In this document: positions 1-7,062 of the stretch, in pieces
Numbering within the stretch: the first letter of the stretch is position 1
Layout: every line of letters begins with the position of its first letter
Source: an uncultured Eubacterium sp.
GTDB taxonomy: Bacteria > Bacillota > Clostridia > Eubacteriales > Eubacteriaceae
Assembly (NCBI GenBank): GCA_902784045.1
Contig: CACZTE010000088.1
Span: 1-9,923, forward strand
DNA: 9,923 nt
Reading direction: 5' to 3'
The notes under the pieces: model-generated
Told to the model about the DNA's origin: nothing
Databases searched by the model: none
Seen by the model: only the letters and a program-made list of their open reading frames with translations
Made by a program: the position numbers and the translations under genes

Positions 1-768
1 TTCGGGGGTATGCTCTCCGTGGGAATCGGCTATGTTTTGTCAGGCCATTCTTTAAAACCCGTCGAGGAGAGCATGGAGAGACAGCAGGAATTTCTGGCCA
101 ACGCCTCACATGAACTCAGGACGCCCATCGCCGTCATCCGCACCAATCTGGACGTGGTTCGAAACGACGGCGAAATGACCGATGATGAGCGAAATCAATG
201 GCTTGGCAACGCCTATGAGGAAAGCAAACGCATGCAGCAGATCGTTGAAGATCTGATGTTTCTCGCCCGGGCGGATGCCGGTGAAGCGCCGTTTACCCCG
301 CAAAAGGTCCACGCTGGATTTATATGTCAGGAAGTGGCGGAGCGTATGCTGCCCGTCGCTGCCCAAAAGGACATCATCATCCTTTGGGATCTTCCCGATG
401 AATCGTTGACGGTTATGGGGGATGAGGCACTGCTCACCCAGCTTTTGGTCATTTTTGTCGACAATGCCATCAAATATTCCGACCGGCACACAACGGTGCG
501 TATGAAAGGCTCTCTTATTGACAAAAACGTCGTCATCGAAGTCGCCGATGAAGGCATCGGCATTGACAAAGCCGATATCGACAAAATTTTCGGCCGTTTT
601 TACCGAGTGGATAAAGTGCGTTCCCGCTCTCAGGGCGGCACGGGTCTCGGGCTGTCCATCGCCAAATGGATCGTGGATATCCACGGCGGCCAAGTGAACG
701 CGCAGAGCGAACTCGGCAAAGGAACGGTGATGCGGGTTACCCTTCCCGCCGCGGAAGACAGGCAATAA
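1..768 (+). CDS. Sensor histidine kinase, C-terminal part (5'-truncated by window edge)
   Basis: This is the catalytic end of a membrane sensor kinase of a two-component system, which would autophosphorylate on histidine and pass the phosphate to a response regulator. The frame is open from base 1, so the ATG at 10 is probably internal. Numbering from that Met, residues 1-12 look like the end of a transmembrane segment, followed by a short linker. The HisKA H-box SHELRTP has its phospho-acceptor His at residue 34. The HATPase domain follows: N-box DNAIKYS at 151-157, G1 box DEGIG at 180-184, F-box FGRFYRVD at 194-201 and G2 box GGTGLGLSIAK at 209-219. Only about 20 residues separate the membrane segment from the His, which leaves no room for a HAMP domain. 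The family usually sits just downstream of an OmpR-type regulator gene, which would be outside the window. The signal sensed cannot be deduced. Confidence 0.95.
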   Translation, partial: FGGMLSVGIGYVLSGHSLKPVEESMERQQEFLANASHELRTPIAVIRTNLDVVRNDGEMTDDERNQWLGNAYEESKRMQQIVEDLMFLARADAGEAPFTPQKVHAGFICQEVAERMLPVAAQKDIIILWDLPDESLTVMGDEALLTQLLVIFVDNAIKYSDRHTTVRMKGSLIDKNVVIEVADEGIGIDKADIDKIFGRFYRVDKVRSRSQGGTGLGLSIAKWIVDIHGGQVNAQSELGKGTVMRVTLPAAEDRQ

Positions 769-807
769 GGCTTTCTTATATCATCTTGTATATAAAAAAT
801 GATTTTC

Positions 808-839
808 GCGGACCGGCGATATGCGTGCCGCCGGTTCGC
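808..839 (+). other. Strong GC-rich stem-loop upstream of pcrA
   Basis: Bases 808-818 pair with 829-839 in an 11-bp stem containing one G-U pair (811 with 836), closing a 10-nt loop at 819-828. The stem is rich in G and C. No run of T follows it, so it does not look like an ordinary intrinsic terminator. It could be a structured mRNA leader or 3' end, or a small dispersed palindrome; the sequence of one locus cannot tell these apart. Confidence 0.6.
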
Positions 840-859
840 CTGCATCAGTTTCACGGCCA

Positions 860-881
860 AACGTACGCGAGGATGTACGTT
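860..881 (+). other. Second inverted repeat upstream of pcrA
   Basis: AACGTAC (860-866) and GTACGTT (875-881) form a perfect 7-bp inverted repeat around an 8-base spacer, followed by ATTTTC. It may be an operator with dyad symmetry, or a weak terminator-like hairpin with a short T4 run two bases downstream. The stem has only three G-C pairs, so efficient termination is doubtful. It lies 82 bp upstream of the pcrA start. Confidence 0.45.
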
Positions 882-962
882 ATTTTCGCCGGATTTAATC
901 CCGCTGAATGAGAAGCGCAAAGAGATAAAATCCCGCGAATCATTCTTTTTAACGGAGGACGA

Positions 963-3164
963 ATGAGTCTGCTTGACAGTTTAAACAACAAACAACGAGA
1001 AGCGGCGGCCTGCACCGAAGGGCCGCTTTTGATTCTGGCGGGCGCGGGCTCGGGAAAAACCCGCACCATTATCCACCGCATTGCCTATATATTGGAACAA
1101 AAGCTCGCTTGGCCGTCGGAAATCCTTGCCATCACTTTTACCAATAAAGCGGCGGGCGAAATGCGTGAGCGCATCGCGGCAATGAATGTGGCTGACAGCA
1201 AATCCATTTGGATGTCCACGTTTCATGCCGCCTGCGCGCGTATTCTGCGGATGCAGTGCGAGCATTTAAACTACGGTCGGAATTTTGTGATTTACGACAC
1301 CGATGATCAAAAACGGCTTTACAAAATCATCGCGAAAGAATTGCAGCTAAGCGATAAGCTGTTTTCTTTCAACACGGTCATCGGCGCGATTTCCGACGCC
1401 AAAAACAGAGATGTCGACGCCGAGACTTTTGCCCGTGAAGCGGAGGGAGATTTCAGACAGGAAACCATCGCAAAAGCTTACAGCCTATATCAGAAAAAAC
1501 TCAAAAACAACAACGCGATGGATTTTGACGATCTCATTTTCAACACGCTTAAGCTCTTTCGGGAAAACGAAGCGGTGTTGGCTTATTATCAACAAAAATT
1601 CAAATATATTTTGGTGGACGAATATCAGGATACCAATCACAGCCAATATGAGCTTGTTAACTTGCTGGCCGGACATTACCGCAATCTTTGCGTCTGCGGC
1701 GATGATGACCAGAGTATTTACGGATGGCGGGGCGCCGATATCAACAATATTCTGGATTTTGAAAAAGATTATCCCGATGCCAAAGTCGTCAAGCTTGAAG
1801 AAAACTATCGTTCCACGCCGATGATTTTGAACACGGCCAATCACGTCATCGCCTACAATAACGGCAGAAAAGAAAAAGCCCTTTGGACATCCAATCCCGA
1901 CGGGCCCAAAGTGACCGTATCCTCATACGACACCGGAAACGCCGAAGCCAGGGATATCGGAATGCGTGTGAGAAACCTGCGTCTTGAGAAAGGTGCTTCC
2001 TACGGCGATATCGCCGTCCTCTACCGCACTAACGCGCAGTCCAGGCTTTTTGAAGAAGCATTTTTGCGCGAGGGGATACCTTATCAAATTGTGGGAGGTA
2101 TCGGTTTTTACGCCCGTCAGGAAATTAAAGATATCATCACCTATCTTCATGTTCTCATCAATCCCAATGACGATCTGGGAACGGCCCGCATCATCAATGT
2201 GCCCAAGCGGGGCATCGGCGGAAGCACTGTCACAAAAATTGCCGATTTTGCCGAGTTTAAAGGCTGGTCGCTCATGGAGGCGGTTTACCGTTATGACGAT
2301 ATTGTCACCCTTTCGGCATCGGTGAAAGCCAAAGTCAAGGAATTCGCGGATACGATGAATAAGCTTGGCGAGAAAGCGAAAAACGAGTCTGTGAGTAGCG
2401 TCATTAAAGCCGTCATCACCGAAACCGGCTATCTGGATATGCTTGAAGAGGGTAAACTCGATAAATCGGAAAGCCGCATTGACAATTTACAAGAATTGGT
2501 GAGCTCCGCTGCCGAATTTGAAAAAAACAGTGATGATACAAGCCTGACCGCGTTTTTGGAAACCGTGGCTTTGACGTCGCAAACCGACGGCTACAACGAA
2601 GATGAAGGCAAAGTGCTTCTGATGACGCTGCACAACGCCAAAGGATTGGAGTTTCCCATCGTGTTTATGCCGGGAATGGAAGACGGCATATTTCCGCATT
2701 TTCGTTCGCTTGAGAGCGAATCGGAAATCGAGGAAGAACGGCGCATTTGCTATGTGGGTATCACTCGGGCTGAAAAACAGCTGTTTATGTCCTGGGCTGC
2801 TTCCAGAACGAATTACGGAAGAATCACCCCTCAGATTCGATCCCGGTTTTTGGATGAATTGCCCGAAGACTGCATCGAAGAAGATGATCAATCGGTGAGA
2901 AACAGCATGACCCGCGCGCCAAAAATCAAGCAGCGGGGCAGTGAACTGTTTTCGGAGAATATCAGCTACGGCAAAAAATATTCACACAGGAAAAAAACAT
3001 CTGTGTCGGGGAATTCTTCAGCTAACTTTAATCCCGGAGATAAAGTTAAACACAAAAAATTCGGTGTCGGCACTGTTGTGGAAGTTAAGCCCAATCAGAT
3101 TTCGATCGCTTTTCCCGGACTCGGTATCAAAAAACTCGATCCGGGTTATGTCAGCGCTGTATAA
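963..3164 (+). CDS. pcrA: ATP-dependent DNA helicase PcrA (UvrD/Rep family, SF1A)
   Basis: This 733-residue protein is a 3'-5' SF1A helicase that would act in nucleotide excision repair, removal of RecA filaments and plasmid rolling-circle replication. The helicase motifs appear in order: Q-motif LNNKQ (7-11), Walker A AGAGSGKT (26-33), Ia ITFTNKAA (57-64), Ib STFHA (85-89), Walker B/II VDEYQDT (218-224), III GDDDQSIYGWRGAD (246-259), IV EENYRS (279-284), V TLHNAKGLEFP (555-565) and VI VGITRA (598-603). A charged linker (about 635-685) leads to the C-terminal Tudor-like domain (about 688-733), which in PcrA/UvrD contacts RNA polymerase. Length matches the family, and the start is supported by GGAGG 4 nt upstream and by the typical N-terminus. 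ligA follows after 11 nt, so the two are almost certainly co-transcribed. All motifs are intact. Confidence 0.98.
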   Translation: MSLLDSLNNKQREAAACTEGPLLILAGAGSGKTRTIIHRIAYILEQKLAWPSEILAITFTNKAAGEMRERIAAMNVADSKSIWMSTFHAACARILRMQCEHLNYGRNFVIYDTDDQKRLYKIIAKELQLSDKLFSFNTVIGAISDAKNRDVDAETFAREAEGDFRQETIAKAYSLYQKKLKNNNAMDFDDLIFNTLKLFRENEAVLAYYQQKFKYILVDEYQDTNHSQYELVNLLAGHYRNLCVCGDDDQSIYGWRGADINNILDFEKDYPDAKVVKLEENYRSTPMILNTANHVIAYNNGRKEKALWTSNPDGPKVTVSSYDTGNAEARDIGMRVRNLRLEKGASYGDIAVLYRTNAQSRLFEEAFLREGIPYQIVGGIGFYARQEIKDIITYLHVLINPNDDLGTARIINVPKRGIGGSTVTKIADFAEFKGWSLMEAVYRYDDIVTLSASVKAKVKEFADTMNKLGEKAKNESVSSVIKAVITETGYLDMLEEGKLDKSESRIDNLQELVSSAAEFEKNSDDTSLTAFLETVALTSQTDGYNEDEGKVLLMTLHNAKGLEFPIVFMPGMEDGIFPHFRSLESESEIEEERRICYVGITRAEKQLFMSWAASRTNYGRITPQIRSRFLDELPEDCIEEDDQSVRNSMTRAPKIKQRGSELFSENISYGKKYSHRKKTSVSGNSSANFNPGDKVKHKKFGVGTVVEVKPNQISIAFPGLGIKKLDPGYVSAV

Positions 3165-3175
3165 AGGAAAAAGTC

Positions 3176-5179
3176 ATGGAAAACAATCATGAAATCCTAT
3201 CCGAAATGAACCGGCTGATCGCTTATATTGAAGAGCAGAACCGCCGCTATTACGACGAGGACGCGCCGGTGGTCAGCGATTACGATTACGACCGCGCTTT
3301 GAGAGCGCTTGAGGATTTGGAAGCCGATCATCCTGAGTTAAAGCGGCCGGATTCCCCCACCGAACGCGTGGGCGGAACGCCTTCCGAAGCCTTTGAAAAG
3401 GTCAATTACACAACGCCGAAGCTGAGCCTTGCCGATGCCTTTTCTTATGATGAACTGCGTACCTTTGATAGCCGAATTAAAAAAACTGTTCCCAACGCCA
3501 GGTATTGTCTGGAAAATAAATTTGACGGACTGACCGTTGTCTTAAATTATGAAAACGGCCTGTTCGTGCGCGGCAGTACCCGAGGCGACGGCAGTATCGG
3601 CGAAGACATCACAGCCAATCTCAAAACCATCAAACGGATTCCTCTCCGTCTGACTGAGCCTGTTACGCTTGAAGTCCGCGGGGAAGTGCTCATGTTTAAA
3701 GCGGGTTTTGAGGCGCTAAACGCCGAACGTGATGCCGCGGGAGAGCCGCTTTTTGCCAATCCGAGAAACGCGGCGGCAGGATCTCTTCGTCAGCTTGATC
3801 CCAAGCTATGCGCCGAGAGACCTTTGGATATTTTTGTTTTTAATCTGGAATCCGCCGCTGATTTAACCTTTTCGAGTCACGATGAAAGCTTGACTTATTT
3901 AAAAAAATTGGGATTTCATGTCAGTCCGGTCAAAGTTTACGACAGCATGGCGGAGATTATCGCGGAAATCGAGCGGATGCACACCGACGGAAGAGACGCG
4001 CTTCCCTATGAAATCGACGGAATGGTCATCAAAGTCGACGACATTGCTCAGAGAGAAATTCTTGGTCAGACGGCCAAAACCCCAAGATGGGCCATCGCCT
4101 ACAAATTTCCTCCGGAAGAAAAAGAAACCGTTGTTAAAGATGTGACAGTTCAGGTCGGACGAACCGGCGCGCTGACGCCGGTAGCGGAGCTTGAACCTGT
4201 TTTGTTAGCCGGGTCAACTATTTCCAGGGCAACCCTGCACAACGCTGACTATATTGCCGAAAAAGATATCCGCATCGGAGACCATGTGCTTATCCGCAAA
4301 GCCGGAGATGTGATTCCCGAAGTGGTCAGACCGTTAACCGAAAAAAGGGACGGTACGCAGACTGTTTTTGACATGCCGGATACTTGTCCGGAATGCGGCG
4401 AAATGACGGTCAGACTGCCCGGAGAAGCCGTGACCAAATGCGTCAACGTCAATTGTCCCGCGCAAATTTTCAGACGTATTGTTCATTTCGCTTCCCGGGA
4501 CGCCATGAATATCGAAGGCCTTGGGCCGGCCGTTGTCCGCGCGCTTATGGAGCGAAAACTGATTGCCGATATTGCGGATATCTACGCTTTGAACAATCAA
4601 CGGGAAGCCTTAATCGCCATCGATAAAATGGGCGATAAATCGGCGGACAACCTCATTCAAGCCATCGAGAATTCCAAATCGCAGCCTCTTTCCAAACTCG
4701 TTTTTGCTCTGGGAATTCCTTTGGTTGGTCAAAGCGGAGCCAAAGCGCTGGCCGTGCATTTCGGCAGCATGGACGCCATTGCCGGTGCTTCTTTCGACGA
4801 ACTCACCGGTATTCCCGACGTCGGCAAACGTATGGCGGAAGCGGTGATTGACTTTTTTGAAAATGAAGCCAACAGGCGGATTATCACCGCGCTTAAAGAA
4901 GCGGGACTGACAATGGCCGAAGAAACGCCTTCCCAAACCGACGCGTCTCTGGCGGGAAAAACCTTTGTTCTCACCGGCACCCTGCCGTCTATGGGAAGGA
5001 GGGAAGCCAAGGCCCTTTTGGAATCGCGCGGCGCCAAGGTGTCCGGTTCGGTCAGTAAGAAAACCGATTATGTCGTCGCCGGGGAAAATCCCGGGTCAAA
5101 AGCCGAGAAAGCCGCTTCTCTCGGTGTTCCCATCATTGATGAGCAAACGCTTCTCTCCATGACGGGGCAGAGGAATTAA
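3176..5179 (+). CDS. ligA: NAD+-dependent DNA ligase LigA
   Basis: This 667-residue protein is the replicative ligase that joins Okazaki fragments and repair nicks using NAD+. Domain Ia (about 1-70) carries the NMN-binding YYDEDAP...SDYDYD region. The adenylation domain has the nucleophilic lysine in KFDG (K115), motif III EVRGE (166-170), the NPRNAAAGSLRQLD block (195-208), motif IV DGMVIKV (281-287) and motif V WAIAYKF (305-311). The OB-fold includes VGRTGALTP (327-335). A four-cysteine zinc finger uses C404, C407, C422 and C427. Helix-hairpin-helix repeats lie at about 440-560 and a BRCT domain at about 588-667. Length is typical. AAAGGA (3164-3169), overlapping the pcrA stop region, serves as ribosome binding site 6 nt before the ATG. 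The residue before the catalytic Lys is Asn (ENKFDG) where ELKxDG is common; the essential positions are kept. Confidence 0.98.
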   Translation: MENNHEILSEMNRLIAYIEEQNRRYYDEDAPVVSDYDYDRALRALEDLEADHPELKRPDSPTERVGGTPSEAFEKVNYTTPKLSLADAFSYDELRTFDSRIKKTVPNARYCLENKFDGLTVVLNYENGLFVRGSTRGDGSIGEDITANLKTIKRIPLRLTEPVTLEVRGEVLMFKAGFEALNAERDAAGEPLFANPRNAAAGSLRQLDPKLCAERPLDIFVFNLESAADLTFSSHDESLTYLKKLGFHVSPVKVYDSMAEIIAEIERMHTDGRDALPYEIDGMVIKVDDIAQREILGQTAKTPRWAIAYKFPPEEKETVVKDVTVQVGRTGALTPVAELEPVLLAGSTISRATLHNADYIAEKDIRIGDHVLIRKAGDVIPEVVRPLTEKRDGTQTVFDMPDTCPECGEMTVRLPGEAVTKCVNVNCPAQIFRRIVHFASRDAMNIEGLGPAVVRALMERKLIADIADIYALNNQREALIAIDKMGDKSADNLIQAIENSKSQPLSKLVFALGIPLVGQSGAKALAVHFGSMDAIAGASFDELTGIPDVGKRMAEAVIDFFENEANRRIITALKEAGLTMAEETPSQTDASLAGKTFVLTGTLPSMGRREAKALLESRGAKVSGSVSKKTDYVVAGENPGSKAEKAASLGVPIIDEQTLLSMTGQRN

Positions 5180-5192
5180 GGATTTACATCGG

Positions 5193-5221
5193 TTTACAAT
5201 ACAATTCAAAAAGGCTATAAT
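5193..5221 (+). promoter_or_regulatory. Sigma-A type promoter of the gatCAB-rph-rdgB operon
   Basis: A -35 box TTTACA (5193-5198, five of six consensus bases) and a perfect -10 box TATAAT (5216-5221) are separated by 17 bp, the optimal spacing. Transcription would start near 5227-5229, giving a leader of about 70 nt before gatC. It starts only 13 bp after the ligA stop, and no terminator precedes it, so read-through from pcrA-ligA may add to expression. A second TTTACA lies 10 bp upstream (5183-5188). Confidence 0.85.
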
Positions 5222-5233
5222 GATGTGGCCTTA

Positions 5234-5270
5234 CTGCCGCCGCTTAGCGTGCAGCTTTTTAAACGGCGGC
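5234..5270 (+). promoter_or_regulatory. Structured 5' leader of gatC with two competing folds
   Basis: Two pairings are visible and share bases. Fold A is a long-range stem of 7 G-C pairs, GCCGCCG (5236-5242) with CGGCGGC (5264-5270), around a 21-nt loop. Fold B is a local hairpin: CTGC (5234-5237) with GCAG (5251-5254), plus CGC (5241-5243) with GCG (5247-5249) around a TTA loop. Fold B is followed directly by C and TTTTT (5256-5260), so it resembles a small terminator. Fold A would have to form after the T-run is already transcribed, so this is not a classical attenuator. The pairings are seen directly; a regulatory role is inference. No T-box sequence is present. Confidence 0.4.
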
Positions 5271-5286
5271 TGACAATCTATTTTAT

Positions 5287-5290
5287 GGAG
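5287..5290 (+). promoter_or_regulatory. Ribosome binding site fixing the gatC start
   Basis: GGAG lies 6 nt before the ATG at 5297. It overlaps the in-frame ATG at 5285 and therefore rules that codon out as the start. Confidence 0.8.
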
Positions 5291-5296
5291 AAAATA

Positions 5297-5584
5297 ATGA
5301 AAATATCAAATGAAGAAGTCACCTATGTGGCCGATCTCTCCCGCCTGGAATTTTCCCAAGAAGAAACCGAGCGCATGGGAGAAGAATTGGGCGCGGTGCT
5401 TGATTACGTCGCGACCTTAAACGCTGTGGATACAACGAATGTCAAAGCGACCGAGCATATTTTGAATGTACAGAATGTTTTTCGCGAAGATGTAGTCGGG
5501 CAGTCGCTATCCAATGAGGAAGCGCTGGCCAACGCGCCTGAAGCCGATTCCGGCTGTTTTAAAGTGCCGCGAGTCATCGAATAG
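5297..5584 (+). CDS. gatC: Aspartyl/glutamyl-tRNA amidotransferase subunit C
   Basis: GatC is the small subunit that wraps around GatA and GatB and holds the tRNA-dependent amidotransferase together; it has no active site. From the ATG at 5297 the protein has 95 residues, the usual size. It shows the family pattern: N-terminal helix beginning ISNEEV (3-8), VADLSRLEFS (11-20), the HILN...FREDVV region (54-67), EEALANAPE (74-82) and the C-terminal GCFKVPRVIE. The frame is open further upstream to a GTG at 5225. That extension would start inside the promoter/transcription-start region, adds 24 unrelated residues and lacks a ribosome binding site, so I reject it. The stop codon overlaps the ribosome binding site of gatA, pointing to translational coupling. 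Confidence 0.95.
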   Translation: MKISNEEVTYVADLSRLEFSQEETERMGEELGAVLDYVATLNAVDTTNVKATEHILNVQNVFREDVVGQSLSNEEALANAPEADSGCFKVPRVIE

Positions 5585-5593
5585 GAGACCGTT

Positions 5594-7051
5594 ATGGATT
5601 ATACGAAACTCACATTACACGAAACGAAACAAGTCTTACAAAACGGCGACGTCACCTCCGAAGCGTTGACGCAGGCGTATATTGACCGCATCAACGCAGT
5701 TGAACCAAAGGTGGACGCCTATTTGTTAACCGCTTTTGACAGCGCCCTTGAAAAAGCCAAAGCCGTTGATAAAGCGGGAAATGCCGGAGATGGTTTGGCC
5801 GGCGTGCCCTACGCGCTTAAGGACAATATGTGTACCAAAGGCATGACGACCACCTGCGCGTCCAAAATTCTTTCAAATTTTGTGCCTCCCTACGATTCGA
5901 CGGTTTACGCGGGTCTTAAAGACTCGGACGCCGTGCTCCTTGGAAAAGTCAACATGGATGAATTCGCCATGGGTTCTTCCACGGAAAATTCCGCTTTTAA
6001 AACAACCAAAAACCCCTGGGATACCACCAAAGTTCCCGGCGGTTCCTCCGGCGGCTCGGCAGTTTGCGTAGCGGCTGATACGGCGGTGTTCAGCCTTGGC
6101 AGCGACACCGGCGGCTCCATTCGTCAGCCTGCCGCCCTATGCGGAGTTGTTGGCATGAAGCCAACCTACGGTCTCGTGTCCCGCTACGGTCTGGTAGCTT
6201 TTGCCTCTTCCCTTGATCAAATCGGGCCTTTTACCAAAGATGTCGAAGATTGCGCCATCGTGTTAAACGCCATTGCCGGTTACGATCACAGAGACTCCAC
6301 TTCTCTCAATGTGCCGAAAGTCGATTATACCAAGGATTTAACCGAAGGTGTCAAAGGCAAGAAAATCGGTATTTCACCGAGTTTTGCCGGAGACGGCGTC
6401 CAACCGGAAGTGCAAAAAGCGGTGGATGAAGCGGTGGCTGCCTATAAAGACGCCGGCGCGGAAATCGTCGAAGTTGATTTTAAGTATCTCGACCAAGCCC
6501 TTGCCGCTTATTATATTATCGCCTGCGCCGAAGCCTCCTCCAATTTAGCCCGTTACGACGGCGTGCGCTACGGCGTGAGAGCTAAAGAATATACCGACTT
6601 GATTGACATGTACAGAAAGAGCCGTTCTCAAGGCTTCGGTTCGGAAGTCAAAAGACGGATTATGCTCGGCACCTACGCGTTAAGCTCCGGGTATTATGAC
6701 GCTTATTATAAAAAAGCCATGCAGATGCGCACCCTCATCGTTGAGGATTTTAACCGCATTTTCAAATCCTGCGATGTCATGCTGACCCCGACGACGGCAA
6801 CCACCGCTTTCGGAATCGGTGAAAAGACCGCAGATCCCCTGGAAATGTATATGTCCGATCTCTTTACCGTTCCCGTGAACATCAGTGGAATGCCCGCTGT
6901 TTCCCTTCCCGGCGGTGTCGACGCTTCCGGTATGCCCATCGGTCTTCAACTCATCGGCCCCGCATTGTCGGAAGAACGGATTTTGAAAGCGGCTTATGTA
7001 CTTGAAAACGCCGTATCATTCCGCGCGTCAAACAAACCCGCATTGGATTAA
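5594..7051 (+). CDS. gatA: Aspartyl/glutamyl-tRNA amidotransferase subunit A (glutaminase)
   Basis: GatA is the amidase-signature subunit that hydrolyses glutamine and sends ammonia through a channel to GatB. The 485-residue protein carries the complete Ser-cisSer-Lys triad: K76 in YALKDN, S151 in the GGSSGGS loop (149-155) and S175 in DTGGS (171-175). The spacing between these three residues equals that of the well-studied Staphylococcus enzyme as I remember it. The long amidase block continues through RQPAALCGVVGMKPTYG (177-193), and the C-terminal MPIGLQLIG (447-455) is typical. AGGAG (5583-5587), overlapping the gatC stop, lies 6 nt before the ATG. gatC is 9 nt upstream and gatB 11 nt downstream, so the three subunits are made from one message. 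Confidence 0.98.
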   Translation: MDYTKLTLHETKQVLQNGDVTSEALTQAYIDRINAVEPKVDAYLLTAFDSALEKAKAVDKAGNAGDGLAGVPYALKDNMCTKGMTTTCASKILSNFVPPYDSTVYAGLKDSDAVLLGKVNMDEFAMGSSTENSAFKTTKNPWDTTKVPGGSSGGSAVCVAADTAVFSLGSDTGGSIRQPAALCGVVGMKPTYGLVSRYGLVAFASSLDQIGPFTKDVEDCAIVLNAIAGYDHRDSTSLNVPKVDYTKDLTEGVKGKKIGISPSFAGDGVQPEVQKAVDEAVAAYKDAGAEIVEVDFKYLDQALAAYYIIACAEASSNLARYDGVRYGVRAKEYTDLIDMYRKSRSQGFGSEVKRRIMLGTYALSSGYYDAYYKKAMQMRTLIVEDFNRIFKSCDVMLTPTTATTAFGIGEKTADPLEMYMSDLFTVPVNISGMPAVSLPGGVDASGMPIGLQLIGPALSEERILKAAYVLENAVSFRASNKPALD

Positions 7052-7062
7052 GGAGGAAAACA

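Larger units (their letters stand above)
769..962 (+). other. Intergenic gap / probable pcrA leader
   Basis: This 194-bp gap between the kinase stop and pcrA holds no convincing gene. Four bases after the stop lies an A/T-rich inverted repeat (772-781 with 790-799, nine of ten positions paired). Two stem-loops follow (808-839 and 860-881). Then come a short palindrome GGATT-T-AATCC (891-901) and an imperfect direct repeat AATCCCGC(T)GAAT (897-909 and 929-940). A ribosome binding site, GGAGG at 954-958, sits 4 nt before the pcrA ATG. I could not find a promoter with both a good -35 and a good -10 box. TATAAA at 791-796 and TAAAAT at 926-931 are possible -10 boxes without matching -35 partners. 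No hairpin has a proper T-tract, so it is unclear whether transcription stops after the kinase. Confidence 0.5.

Noticed and set aside
106..765. 219-codon open frame on the - strand inside the kinase gene
   Set aside because: It mirrors the coding strand of a clear histidine kinase with intact motifs, has no recognisable domain and no start signals. It is a shadow of codon usage.
772..799. A/T-rich inverted repeat just after the kinase stop, as an intrinsic terminator
   Set aside because: The stem is almost purely A-T with one mismatch and is followed by A-rich rather than T-rich sequence on the + strand. I do not call it a terminator.
666..911. 81-codon + strand frame running from the kinase gene into the gap
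   Set aside because: It begins inside the G2-box region of the kinase in another frame, has no ribosome binding site, and its composition is that of a shadow frame followed by non-coding DNA.
903..931. Promoter for pcrA with -10 TAAAAT at 926-931
   Set aside because: At 17-18 bp upstream there is nothing like TTGACA, and no extended -10 TG is in place.
1485..1844. 119-codon - strand frame inside pcrA
   Set aside because: It lies opposite the conserved helicase motifs II to IV and has no independent coding evidence.
5225..5296. N-terminal extension of GatC from GTG 5225
   Set aside because: It overlaps the transcription start region, lacks a ribosome binding site and adds residues not found in the family.
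5180..5296. T-box riboswitch controlling gatCAB
   Set aside because: The leader is far too short and has no T-box consensus or specifier stem.
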